8,188 nucleotides of DNA, taken from positions 1 to 8,188 of the forward strand of contig JAIDJD010000391.1 in assembly GCA_029052375.1 (NCBI GenBank). Direction: 5' to 3'. The notes under the pieces were generated by a model. That model searched no databases. It had not been told where the DNA came from and saw only the letters and a list, made by a program, of their open reading frames with translations. Below, piece by piece: positions 1 to 5,564 of the stretch; within the stretch, counting starts at the first letter, position 1; each line of letters starts with the position of its first letter. The DNA is from Duncaniella sp. (lineage in GTDB: Bacteria > Bacteroidota > Bacteroidia > Bacteroidales > Muribaculaceae). The position numbers were made by a program, and so were the translations under genes.

Positions 1-2
1 CC

Positions 3-1034
3 CCCGAGGCGCCTCCCGTCTACAATCCCTCGCGGACAAGGCTGTTCAGCAACAGAGACCTCCTGGCCGACGCCCTGTGTCAGAACCACCTCAAAGGCAT
101 ACTGATACTGGCGGGATTTGCCATAATCATCTTCAACAACCTGTATGACCTGCCTGACCACATCTTAGACCGAATCACAGGCTATCTCGAATCGCAATTC
201 AACCACTTCGGCGTGTCAGTCGCGAGCATAGCCCTCGTGATGGCTTTCACCTACCTGCTGTCGCTCGTGCTGTGGCTCGGCAAGGTGGTGTTACGGTATT
301 ACGACCTCTCGCTCACATACGACAGCAAGATGCTGACATTCAGCCACGGACTCTTCTCGCGCATGACCAGCCGATTTGCCCGCGACAAGATATGCACTCT
401 GTGTGTCAAGCGCAATGTGTTTGAGAAACGGTTTGGCCTCTGCTCACTCGCCATGATGCAGGCCCTGAACTCGAGTGCCCGAAAAGCGGAGGACAACCTC
501 AGAATCTACGGACGCGAGTGTGCCGGCTTCTTCCTCGGCTGGTGGCTCGGAGAGGAGTACGCGTCGGAGACCGACACCGCCACCGCCATATCAGGCTCAG
601 GTGTGGCGATGCTCTCTCTGTTCACAGACCTCGCCATCTCCTCAGCGGCGACGGCCGTGCTCTGGTACTACGGGCTCTTCTGGTGGATACTCGTCCCGGC
701 CCTCTACCTGCTGACGGGCATACCGAAGGGCATAATGAAGATGCGCCACAGCCACATCGCGCTCAGAGAGTCGTATCTCATAGTCGGCACAGGGAGCTTT
801 GCCGAGACCTGCAATTACCTGAAATACGGCAACGTGGAGGTCATGAGGCTGACCCGCACCCCGATGACGCGGTTTACGGGCCGTGTGTCCCTGTCTCTCT
901 CTACCACGGGGTCTTCCTTCGTAGTAAGAAGCCTCAGAGAAGAGCAGGCCATGCGCATCTGCGAGCTTATCCTCGCCAGGTCCGGCGCCTCCGGGAGCAA
1001 GGAGTCAGAAAAGCCGGTGCCTCAGCACGCCTAA
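3..1034 (+). CDS. bacterial PH (bPH2, YdbT-like) domain membrane protein, 5'-truncated
   Basis: The frame is open from the left edge, so the start lies outside the window; 343 codons remain and the stop is TAA. Hydrophobic segments lie at about residues 32-48, 73-97 and 202-238 of the visible part. The last is long enough for a helical hairpin (…AVLWYYGLFWWILVPALYLL). After each membrane block comes a beta-rich segment of bPH2 type: residues 98-172, with RYYDLSLTYDSKMLTFSHG then a basic GLFSRMTSRFARDKI stretch, and residues 246-325. This alternation of membrane pairs and PH-like domains is that of the YdbT/DUF304 family, which usually sits beside a short YdbS-like partner; any partner would be upstream of the window. 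The molecular function of the family is poorly known; an envelope role is inferred. A GTG at 213 is in frame but internal, because the coding pattern continues upstream. A hairpin terminator follows 29 bases after the stop. Family confident, function unknown. Confidence 0.8.
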   Translation, partial: PEAPPVYNPSRTRLFSNRDLLADALCQNHLKGILILAGFAIIIFNNLYDLPDHILDRITGYLESQFNHFGVSVASIALVMAFTYLLSLVLWLGKVVLRYYDLSLTYDSKMLTFSHGLFSRMTSRFARDKICTLCVKRNVFEKRFGLCSLAMMQALNSSARKAEDNLRIYGRECAGFFLGWWLGEEYASETDTATAISGSGVAMLSLFTDLAISSAATAVLWYYGLFWWILVPALYLLTGIPKGIMKMRHSHIALRESYLIVGTGSFAETCNYLKYGNVEVMRLTRTPMTRFTGRVSLSLSTTGSSFVVRSLREEQAMRICELILARSGASGSKESEKPVPQHA

Positions 1035-1063
1035 CTCAAGCACTACCAACGGACATACATAAC

Positions 1064-1096
1064 GGCGGCGCGCCATAACCACTATGGCGCGCCGCC
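1064..1096 (+). terminator. 14-bp perfect GC-rich hairpin after the bPH2 gene
   Basis: The arms ggcggcgcgccata (1064-1077) and tatggcgcgccgcc (1083-1096) are exact reverse complements around a 5-base loop. The tract after it (ctcgtcttgtcttc) is only moderately T-rich, so termination efficiency is uncertain. It lies 29 bases past the stop and probably ends the plus-strand transcript. The minus-strand side has no T tract, so it would be weak in the other direction, although the stem could still protect 3' ends. Confidence 0.7.
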
Positions 1097-1359
1097 CTCG
1101 TCTTGTCTTCAGAGACTCTTTCTGCAATGCCCGGCCATGCAAGGCTCGGGAGCATACAATCCTTAAATCTACCTTAATTCTATCTATCTGCCGGAAGCAA
1201 TACTGTCCGGGGAAATCTTAAATCTGTGCAATCTTTTTTACTCAGCTGTACCTTTGTGTCTGTGATGCAAAGATACGAGGCTCCGGGCTTGTGTATGTAT
1301 GAGATTCTCGCCAATCAGGATAAATTTTGTTGCATGACCGGAAATTGATACCATAAGCA
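1097..1359. other. convergent intergenic gap without a recognisable gene
   Basis: This gap lies between the end of the plus-strand bPH2 gene and the end of the minus-strand tcdA. It is more AT-rich than its surroundings. I see no convincing reading frame, tRNA or riboswitch. It does hold the direct repeat CTTAAATCT at 1162-1170 and 1217-1225. It also holds two opposed matches to the Bacteroidota -7 box TAnnTTTG: TACCTTTG on plus at 1249-1256, and TATCTTTG on minus at 1268-1275. A short non-coding transcript is possible, but the sequence alone does not establish it. Confidence 0.6.
1225..1256 (+). promoter_or_regulatory. weak candidate Bacteroidota promoter
   Basis: TACCTTTG at 1249-1256 matches the -7 consensus TAnnTTTG. 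The tetramer TGTG at 1225-1228, 20 bases upstream, matches three of four bases of the -33 box TTTG. A transcript from here would run rightwards, antisense to tcdA, with no plus-strand gene to serve. Treat it as a chance match or a small-RNA promoter until expression data exist. Confidence 0.25.
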
Positions 1360-2145
1360 TCATTTCTCTGCCCGCTTCATCACATCTCTGACGGCCAGCG
1401 AGGCAAGAGTGAGGCCGAAGACCGCCGTGATGTGCATCAGCGAGCCGTTGGTGACAGCCTTGTTGAAGGTCATGGAGCCGTCGCTGACCTCGCCCGCGGG
1501 CAGATAGCCGGGATGCTGGGCAACGAGCTCGTCAGAATACACGCACGTGAACTTGCGCGAGGGCATCAGCCCCGACTTCTTGAAACGGCGCCTGAGCGCG
1601 GCGGCGAGCGGACACCCCTTGACCTTCCAGAACTCGGCCGTGGAGATGCGCGAGGGGTCGGTCTTGAGCGCGGCGCCCATCGAGGAGTAGAATCTGACCG
1701 GGACGCCTTCCTTGGCCGAGAGGGCCATGGCGCGGGTGGCCTCGAGTATGAGGTGGGCCTTGTCGGCGAGCGAGTCTATGCAGTCGAAGATGTAGGCCCA
1801 GCGCGTGAGGTCGTACCCGGCCGAGGTCTCGGGTGTGTAGAGCCCGCGGATGGGCGTGACGCGTATGCCGGGGTTGATGTCCCTGAGCCTTTCAGCCACG
1901 ACCTCGGCCTTGGGACGGCCCAGGGTGGAGGCGAGGGCGGGCATCTGGCGGTTGATGTTGGTGGGGGCGACGTCGTCGGCATCGACGAGGGTGATGTCTG
2001 CAAATCCGGTGCGGGCGAGGGCCTCGGCTGTCCATGCGCCGACGCCGCCGACGCCGAAGATTATCACCGGCAGCCTTTCCATCAGCCCGAGGGCTTCGTG
2101 GCCGGTGAGGCGAGCGGTGCGGTCGAATATGATGTTTCTTTCCAT
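1360..2145 (-). CDS. tcdA: tRNA threonylcarbamoyladenosine dehydratase TcdA (CsdL)
   Basis: A 261-aa ThiF/E1-like protein, close in length to E. coli TcdA (about 268 aa). TcdA uses ATP to cyclise t6A at position 37 of ANN-decoding tRNAs into ct6A, a cytoplasmic tRNA modification. The nucleotide-binding loop GVGGVG is at residues 31-36. The family signature VDADDV-PTNINRQ is at 54-67, followed by GRPKAEVVAERL at 77-87 and DCIDSLADKAHLI at 121-133. The C-terminal block GSLMHITAVFGLTLASL (234-250) is also family-typical. I chose the ATG at 2143-2145 because the product then begins MERNIIFDRTARLTG, as in relatives. The same frame stays open further upstream, but there it encodes a poly-His and low-complexity stretch with no homologous look. 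The next gene upstream ends at 2220 with a terminator in between, so expression may depend on readthrough or on a promoter I cannot identify. Family assignment is strong. Confidence 0.93.
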   Translation of the reverse strand: MERNIIFDRTARLTGHEALGLMERLPVIIFGVGGVGAWTAEALARTGFADITLVDADDVAPTNINRQMPALASTLGRPKAEVVAERLRDINPGIRVTPIRGLYTPETSAGYDLTRWAYIFDCIDSLADKAHLILEATRAMALSAKEGVPVRFYSSMGAALKTDPSRISTAEFWKVKGCPLAAALRRRFKKSGLMPSRKFTCVYSDELVAQHPGYLPAGEVSDGSMTFNKAVTNGSLMHITAVFGLTLASLAVRDVMKRAEK

Positions 2146-2175
2146 ACGGTGTGCAAGGAGGGCAAGAGCGAGGAG

Positions 2176-2196
2176 GTGATGATGATGGTGGTGGTG
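2176..2196 (-). repeat. seven consecutive His codons ahead of tcdA
   Basis: Read on the minus strand these bases give CAC-CAC-CAC-CAT-CAT-CAT-CAC, in the same frame as tcdA and ending 30 bases before its ATG. No ATG or GTG start lies between the terminator T-run and this tract. It is therefore most likely an untranslated low-complexity triplet run in the leader. A translated N-terminal extension is less likely. Confidence 0.6.
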
Positions 2197-2205
2197 GGGC
2201 GGGAT

Positions 2206-2233
2206 AAAAAAAGAAAGGCTCAGTCGGCCTTTC
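2206..2233 (-). terminator. intrinsic terminator over the stop codon of the 120-aa gene
   Basis: On the minus strand GAAAGGC (2233-2227) pairs with GCCTTTC (2219-2213) across a 7-base loop. One C follows, then seven T (2212-2206). The loop carries the TGA of the upstream gene. The form is classical for an intrinsic terminator, although the 7-bp stem is short, so some readthrough into tcdA is plausible. Confidence 0.75.
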
Positions 2234-2582
2234 CCAGAAGTTGTTTCAGACGGTCCCAGATAGACGCGGGCCGGTCGTGGTCGTCCATGCGGATATGCAC
2301 GTGGACCTCGGAGTCTTCCTTTCCGAGAAAGATGATGGACGAGTGCAGCACTATGGCCAGAAACCGCTCGAACTCCACAATCTGGCATATCCTGGACAGA
2401 GGGATGCTTGCGAACGGCGATTTTGGGTCCACACTGCCTATGTAGAGGCTGTCCTCGTCGATGAAGATGCCGTGGTTCTCGGCGGCATAGTCAAAGAGGA
2501 GAGAGATGTCGAGTTCGTCGGCGCTTTTCGGAGGCTGGCGGTATTGCTTGTAAAGCTGCTGGATGACTTTCTTTGTGACCAT
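2220..2582 (-). CDS. conserved-looking protein of unknown function, 120 aa
   Basis: I do not recognise the family with confidence. The chosen ATG (2580-2582) gives a compact 120-aa acidic-to-neutral protein without a signal peptide or membrane segment. It has an amphipathic start (MVTKKVIQQLYKQYRQPP), an acidic centre (ADELDISLLFDYAAENHGIFIDEDSLYIG, two adjoining parts at residues 21-49), and alternating hydrophobic residues suggesting beta strands at 60-100. It ends in a helix (IWDRLKQLLGKAD). The pattern suggests a small cytoplasmic alpha/beta protein. The frame runs upstream to 2717, but that extension is rich in Pro, Arg and His and looks non-coding. It sits upstream of tcdA with 74 bases between, including a terminator, so a functional link is not shown. 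Codon use matches the neighbours, so I regard it as a real gene. Confidence 0.7.
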   Translation of the reverse strand: MVTKKVIQQLYKQYRQPPKSADELDISLLFDYAAENHGIFIDEDSLYIGSVDPKSPFASIPLSRICQIVEFERFLAIVLHSSIIFLGKEDSEVHVHIRMDDHDRPASIWDRLKQLLGKAD

Positions 2583-2797
2583 TTTCTCACTGTCTGATAA
2601 GGTCCGGAGCCACTGGGCTCTGAATGGATGAATAGGTTGGGTAGCGAAGGTGCGATGGATTCTCTTTGGCGGCGCAGGCGGGAGAGTCTTCCCTGCCTTA
2701 CTGTATCTATAACACATCCGGCGTCGATAATGTTGTGCCGGGCCATGGTCTTTTTTGACCCGAGAACCCCCCGGGGGAGCAAATCATCGGGGAGAGT
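2583..2797. other. intergenic region upstream of the 120-aa gene
   Basis: It should hold the promoter of the 120-aa gene, but I find no good TAnnTTTG box on the minus strand. A small inverted repeat, ggtc-tttttt-gacc, lies at about 2748-2761, and a C6G5 run follows it. I see no other gene or RNA. Confidence 0.5.
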
Positions 2798-2860
2798 AAA
2801 AATCCGGCGGCGGGCTCCGCGGCCCGCAAGGGGCCGTCGGTGAGCGCCGCCGCCGGATTT
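2798..2860 (-). terminator. large GC-rich terminator of the methylmalonyl-CoA decarboxylase operon
   Basis: The arms at 2800-2812 (aaatccggcggcg) and 2848-2860 (cgccgccggattt) are perfect complements over 13 bp. One more pair, a bulged G and a 4-bp stem (gctc/gagc) extend the stem inward. A nested ggccc/gggcc stem sits in the apex. In the minus direction the stem runs into five T (2802-2798). It starts 22 bases after the mmdB stop and ends the operon. The upper part includes an 18-bp palindrome that recurs at 5521-5538. Confidence 0.85.
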
Positions 2861-2882
2861 CAGACGGTCAATGTCAGCGGGC

Positions 2883-4040
2883 TCAGGCAAGGAAGCCGAG
2901 GAGCACGCCGGCGGCTACGGCCGAGCCAATGACACCGGCCACGTTGGGGCCCATGGCGTGCATGAGCAGGTAGTTGGAGGGGTCGTACTCGAGACCGAGG
3001 TTGTTGGAGATGCGGGCCGACATTGGCACGGCAGAGACGCCTGCGTTGCCGATGAGGGGGTTGATCTTCTTGCCGGCGGGGAGCACGAGGTTGAAGAGCT
3101 TGACGAAGAGCACACCGCTCGAGGAGGCTATCACGAAGGCCATGAAGCCGAGCAGGAAGATGCGGATGGTCTCCGAGGTCAGGAACTCCGAGGCCTGTGT
3201 GGAGGCGCCCACGGTCATGCCCAGGAGGATGGTGACGATGTCTGTGAGGGCGTTGCTCGCGGTCTTGGCCAGGCGGTTGGTGACGCCGCACTCGCGCAGG
3301 AGGTTGCCGAAGAAGAGCATACCGAGCAGGGGTATGCCGGAGGGCACCACAAAGCAGGTGAGTATCATGCCCACGATGGGGAATATGATCTTCTCGTTCT
3401 GCGAGACGGCGCGCGCGGGCTTCATCTTGATGAGGCGCTCGTTCTTGGTGGTGAAGAGGCGCATCAGAGGCGGCTGTATCACGGGCACGAGAGCCATGTA
3501 GGAGTAGGCCGACACGGCTATGGCGCCCATGAGGTTGGGAGCGAGCTTGCTGGAGAGGAAGATGGCGGTGGGGCCGTCGGCGCCGCCGATGATGGCGATG
3601 GCGCCGGCCTGGTCTGGCGCGAAGCCGAGCAGGAGGGCCACCATGTAGGCGCCGAAGATGCCGAACTGGGCGGCGGCTCCGATGAGCATCAGCTTCGGGT
3701 TGGCTATCAGGGCCGAGAAGTCGGTCATGGCGCCGATGCCGAGGAAGATGAGGGGGGGATACCATCCCGCGCTCACGCCGTTGTAGAGGATGTTGAGCAC
3801 CGAGCCCTCCTCATAGATGCCTATCTCGAGGCCGGCTGTGGTGTTGAAGGGGATATTGCCTATCAGGATGCCGAAGCCGATAGGCACAAGCAGCATGGGC
3901 TCGAAGTTCTTCTTGATGGCGAGCCATATGAAGAACAGGCCCACCGCAAGCATCACCAGGTGCTCCCATGTGGCGTTGTAGAATCCTGTCAGATGCCAGA
4001 ATTCCTGGAGGTTCTGGAGTATGAAATCGCTGAATGTCAT
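2883..4040 (-). CDS. mmdB: methylmalonyl-CoA/oxaloacetate decarboxylase beta subunit (Na+-translocating carboxybiotin decarboxylase)
   Basis: A 385-aa polytopic inner-membrane protein of the OadB/MmdB/GcdB family. It decarboxylates carboxybiotin carried by the biotin subunit and couples this to Na+ export. The family hallmark GGADGPTAIF is at residues 152-161; D155 corresponds to the essential Na+/proton-handling Asp of the family. Other landmarks are YSYMALVPVIQPP (179-191), NPLIGNAGVSAVPMSAR (327-343) and GPNVAGVIGSAVAAGVLLG (364-382). The last contains the conserved Ser near the C terminus. About nine or more hydrophobic segments are visible, and the length is normal for the shorter OadB forms. 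I chose the ATG at 4038-4040. A TTG at 4083-4085 would add 15 residues and overlap the mmdC stop, which is less likely. The gene is last in the operon, 37 bases after mmdC, and is followed by the terminator. The substrate (methylmalonyl-CoA) is inferred from the adjoining mce and mmdA. Confidence 0.93.
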   Translation of the reverse strand: MTFSDFILQNLQEFWHLTGFYNATWEHLVMLAVGLFFIWLAIKKNFEPMLLVPIGFGILIGNIPFNTTAGLEIGIYEEGSVLNILYNGVSAGWYPPLIFLGIGAMTDFSALIANPKLMLIGAAAQFGIFGAYMVALLLGFAPDQAGAIAIIGGADGPTAIFLSSKLAPNLMGAIAVSAYSYMALVPVIQPPLMRLFTTKNERLIKMKPARAVSQNEKIIFPIVGMILTCFVVPSGIPLLGMLFFGNLLRECGVTNRLAKTASNALTDIVTILLGMTVGASTQASEFLTSETIRIFLLGFMAFVIASSSGVLFVKLFNLVLPAGKKINPLIGNAGVSAVPMSARISNNLGLEYDPSNYLLMHAMGPNVAGVIGSAVAAGVLLGFLA

Positions 4041-4077
4041 GGTTTGGATTGACGGACAGTTTAGGGTATGGACAGGA

Positions 4078-4512
4078 TTACTCAAGCGTTATGAGGACGG
4101 CGCCGTCCAGAACGCTGTCTCCTACGTTGACGTTGATGGCTGCGACACGGCCGTCCTGGCCTGCATGGATGGCGTTCTCCATCTTCATGGCCTCGAGGAT
4201 GAGGACTGTGTCCGAGGCCTTGACGGTGTCGCCGACCTTGACGGGGATGCTCATCACCACGCCGGGCAGGGGAGCCTTGACCTGATAGCCTGCCGCGGCG
4301 GCCTGGGGCCTGGATATCACCTTGGCGCCTGTGTCGGTGCGGGGCGCGGCGGAGGGGCGGGGCTTCTGGATGACGGTGACAGGCTTCTGGGACTTCTCGA
4401 GCTCTACCTTGTAGGGCATACCGTTGACTTCCACCTTGGCGACATTGTCTTCTATGTCGCCCACCTTGACGGTGTAGAGGCTGCCGTTGATGCGATATTT
4501 ATATTCTTTCAT
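4078..4512 (-). CDS. mmdC: biotin carboxyl carrier subunit of methylmalonyl-CoA decarboxylase
   Basis: A 144-aa protein with a biotinyl/lipoyl-attachment domain at about residues 76-144. The biotinylation motif EAMKMEN spans 107-113, with K110 as the expected biotin-bearing lysine. It lies 34-35 residues from the C terminus, as usual for this family. The domain opens with VKAPLPGVVMSIPVKVGDTV. Upstream is a Pro/Ala-rich flexible linker (about 44-75) that would let the biotin swing between MmdA and MmdB. Residues 1-40 form a small beta-rich N-terminal part (MKEYKYRINGSLYTVKVGDI), as in OadA C-terminal and PCC-type carriers. The protein is cytoplasmic and needs a biotin-protein ligase encoded elsewhere. 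The ATG at 4510-4512 is the only sensible start. It lies 61 bases after oadG and 37 before mmdB. Confidence is high. Confidence 0.93.
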   Translation of the reverse strand: MKEYKYRINGSLYTVKVGDIEDNVAKVEVNGMPYKVELEKSQKPVTVIQKPRPSAAPRTDTGAKVISRPQAAAAGYQVKAPLPGVVMSIPVKVGDTVKASDTVLILEAMKMENAIHAGQDGRVAAINVNVGDSVLDGAVLITLE

Positions 4513-4573
4513 TACTGTCTGATGGATTGGGGGGAGGTGTTGTTCTTGATGTGTGATGGATGGTGAGAGAGGC

Positions 4574-5494
4574 TCAGCGCTTGGGGAGTTCGCGGAGCGA
4601 GTAGATCTTGGAGCTCCAGGGCGAGTAGGAGCGGCGGACCTTGTTGATGGTCAGCACGGTGTTCTCCTTGTCGTGGGCCTCGAGGTGGTCCTTGAGGGCC
4701 ATAGAGATGGCGGCGATGACCTCGCCCGAGTCGTGCTCTACCTTCTTGGCGGGGATAGAGTGGTCTTCGAGGGCCTTGGCCTTGCGGCGCTGAGAGGCTC
4801 GCGCTCCGATCATGTTGATGATGTTGAAGCACAGCGCCAGCACGAGCAGGGCCGAGAATACGATGGCCATGGCCATCACAGCCATGCCGAAGCCGTTCTC
4901 GTCCTGGGCGGCGAACATATCCACCTTGGAGTTGGTGCTCTTGATGATGTTGTTGCTCGAGGGGGTGATGTACTTGCTGTCCGAGCCGTCGCGCACCTCC
5001 CAGTCTTCGGGATTGCCTGTGCCGCCGATGCCGTCTGCCTTGCGGGCATAGGACTGTCCGGGCAGGAGCGAGGCGGGGACAATCACCTCGTCTATCAGGC
5101 TCTTGCCGTCGGCGTCATAGATGGCTATGTAGTTGTCCTGGCCGGGGGTGAGGCGGAAGTTCATGTGGAATGTGCCCTTGTTGGGCTCGCCGTCGGCCCA
5201 GAAGAGGATGTGCTGGCGCGTGGGTATCTCGGTGTTCACGTCGCCTAAGGGCACGGGATAGAGCGTGGGATTGGTGGAGTCGTTGGTGAGGTAGACGCTC
5301 GATATCTCCAGGGGGCCGAAGGTGGAGTTGAACAGCTCGACCCATGCCGAGTACTGTCCGAAGTCGTCCACGACGCTCGAGGAGGCGTTGGCCACCATCA
5401 CCTCGTTGATTCGCAGTCCACGCCTTCCCTGGGCGGTGATGGCGCCGATGCCGGCCACCACGGCCAGAATGAGGATGATGATTCTTTGTCTCAT
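4574..5494 (-). CDS. oadG: lamin-tail-domain / OadG-like gamma subunit fusion of the decarboxylase
   Basis: A 306-aa protein that is much longer than a classical OadG (about 80-100 aa). Residues 1-21 look like a signal peptide (MRQRIIILILAVVAGIGAITA, hydrophobic core then Q22). Residues about 26-190 resemble a lamin-tail domain: LRINEVMVAN, then DDFGQYSAWVELFN, VYLTND, FRLTPGQDNYIAIYDADG and LPGQSYAR. This would be a periplasmic beta-sandwich. A membrane helix follows at about 201-229 (GFGMAVMAMAIVFSALLVLAL). The cytoplasmic tail (230-306) contains DSGEVIAAISMALKDHL and ends SPWSSKIYSLRELPKR, typical of OadG-like tails. The topology fits a gamma subunit that anchors the soluble carboxyltransferase to MmdB while presenting the lamin-tail domain outside. 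Start ATG 5492-5494; an in-frame GTG at 5545 would only add Pro/Gly-rich residues ahead of the signal peptide. The gene lies between mmdA and mmdC. The gamma role is inferred from position, helix and tail; what the lamin-tail domain binds is unknown. Confidence 0.8.
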   Translation of the reverse strand: MRQRIIILILAVVAGIGAITAQGRRGLRINEVMVANASSSVVDDFGQYSAWVELFNSTFGPLEISSVYLTNDSTNPTLYPVPLGDVNTEIPTRQHILFWADGEPNKGTFHMNFRLTPGQDNYIAIYDADGKSLIDEVIVPASLLPGQSYARKADGIGGTGNPEDWEVRDGSDSKYITPSSNNIIKSTNSKVDMFAAQDENGFGMAVMAMAIVFSALLVLALCFNIINMIGARASQRRKAKALEDHSIPAKKVEHDSGEVIAAISMALKDHLEAHDKENTVLTINKVRRSYSPWSSKIYSLRELPKR

Positions 5495-5506
5495 TTTCTT
5501 GCTTTG

Positions 5507-5543
5507 GCCCGCAGGCGGGCGCGGGCTCCGGGGCCCGCCGCCC
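5507..5543 (-). repeat. intercistronic GC-rich hairpins between mmdA and oadG
   Basis: gcgggc (5521-5526) pairs with gcccgc (5533-5538) over a 6-base loop. A further gggc/gccc pair (5517-5520 with 5540-5543) extends the stem past a single bulged base. A second small stem, gcccg/cgggc (5507-5511 with 5516-5520), competes with the lower part. No T run follows in the minus direction, so this is not a normal terminator. A role in mRNA stability, processing or partial attenuation inside the operon is inferred. The core is 17/18 identical to 2810-2827. Confidence 0.6.
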
Positions 5544-5564
5544 ACACTGCGGAAGTTGTGAATG

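Noticed and set aside
1064..1096. Hairpin as a bidirectional terminator also serving tcdA
   Set aside because: It lies more than 260 bases beyond the tcdA stop and has no T run in the minus direction, so I assign it to the plus-strand gene only.
1268..1275. Minus-strand TATCTTTG as a functional gene promoter
   Set aside because: The -7 box is good, but no -33-like tetramer lies 19-21 bases upstream and no minus-strand gene lies downstream before the bPH2 gene end. Kept only as part of a finding.
2146..2388. N-terminal extension of TcdA by 81 residues including poly-His
   Set aside because: The extension overlaps the 120-aa gene and its terminator, lacks a good start and has no family similarity. 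The ATG at 2145 gives the normal TcdA start.
1432..2445. Plus-strand open frame of 337 codons across tcdA and the 120-aa gene
   Set aside because: It runs over two minus-strand genes and a terminator and has low-complexity composition.
2583..2746. Short minus-strand frame starting MARHNIIDAGCVIDTVRQG upstream of the 120-aa gene
   Set aside because: It runs out of frame into the 120-aa gene and its composition (Arg, Ser, Pro) is that of a chance frame. A leader peptide cannot be excluded, but nothing supports it.
2871..4052. Long plus-strand open frame of 393 codons opposite mmdB
   Set aside because: It mirrors a confidently assigned gene. Its translation is rich in Gly, His, Glu and Asp without domain character, a product of GC-rich codon use on the other strand.
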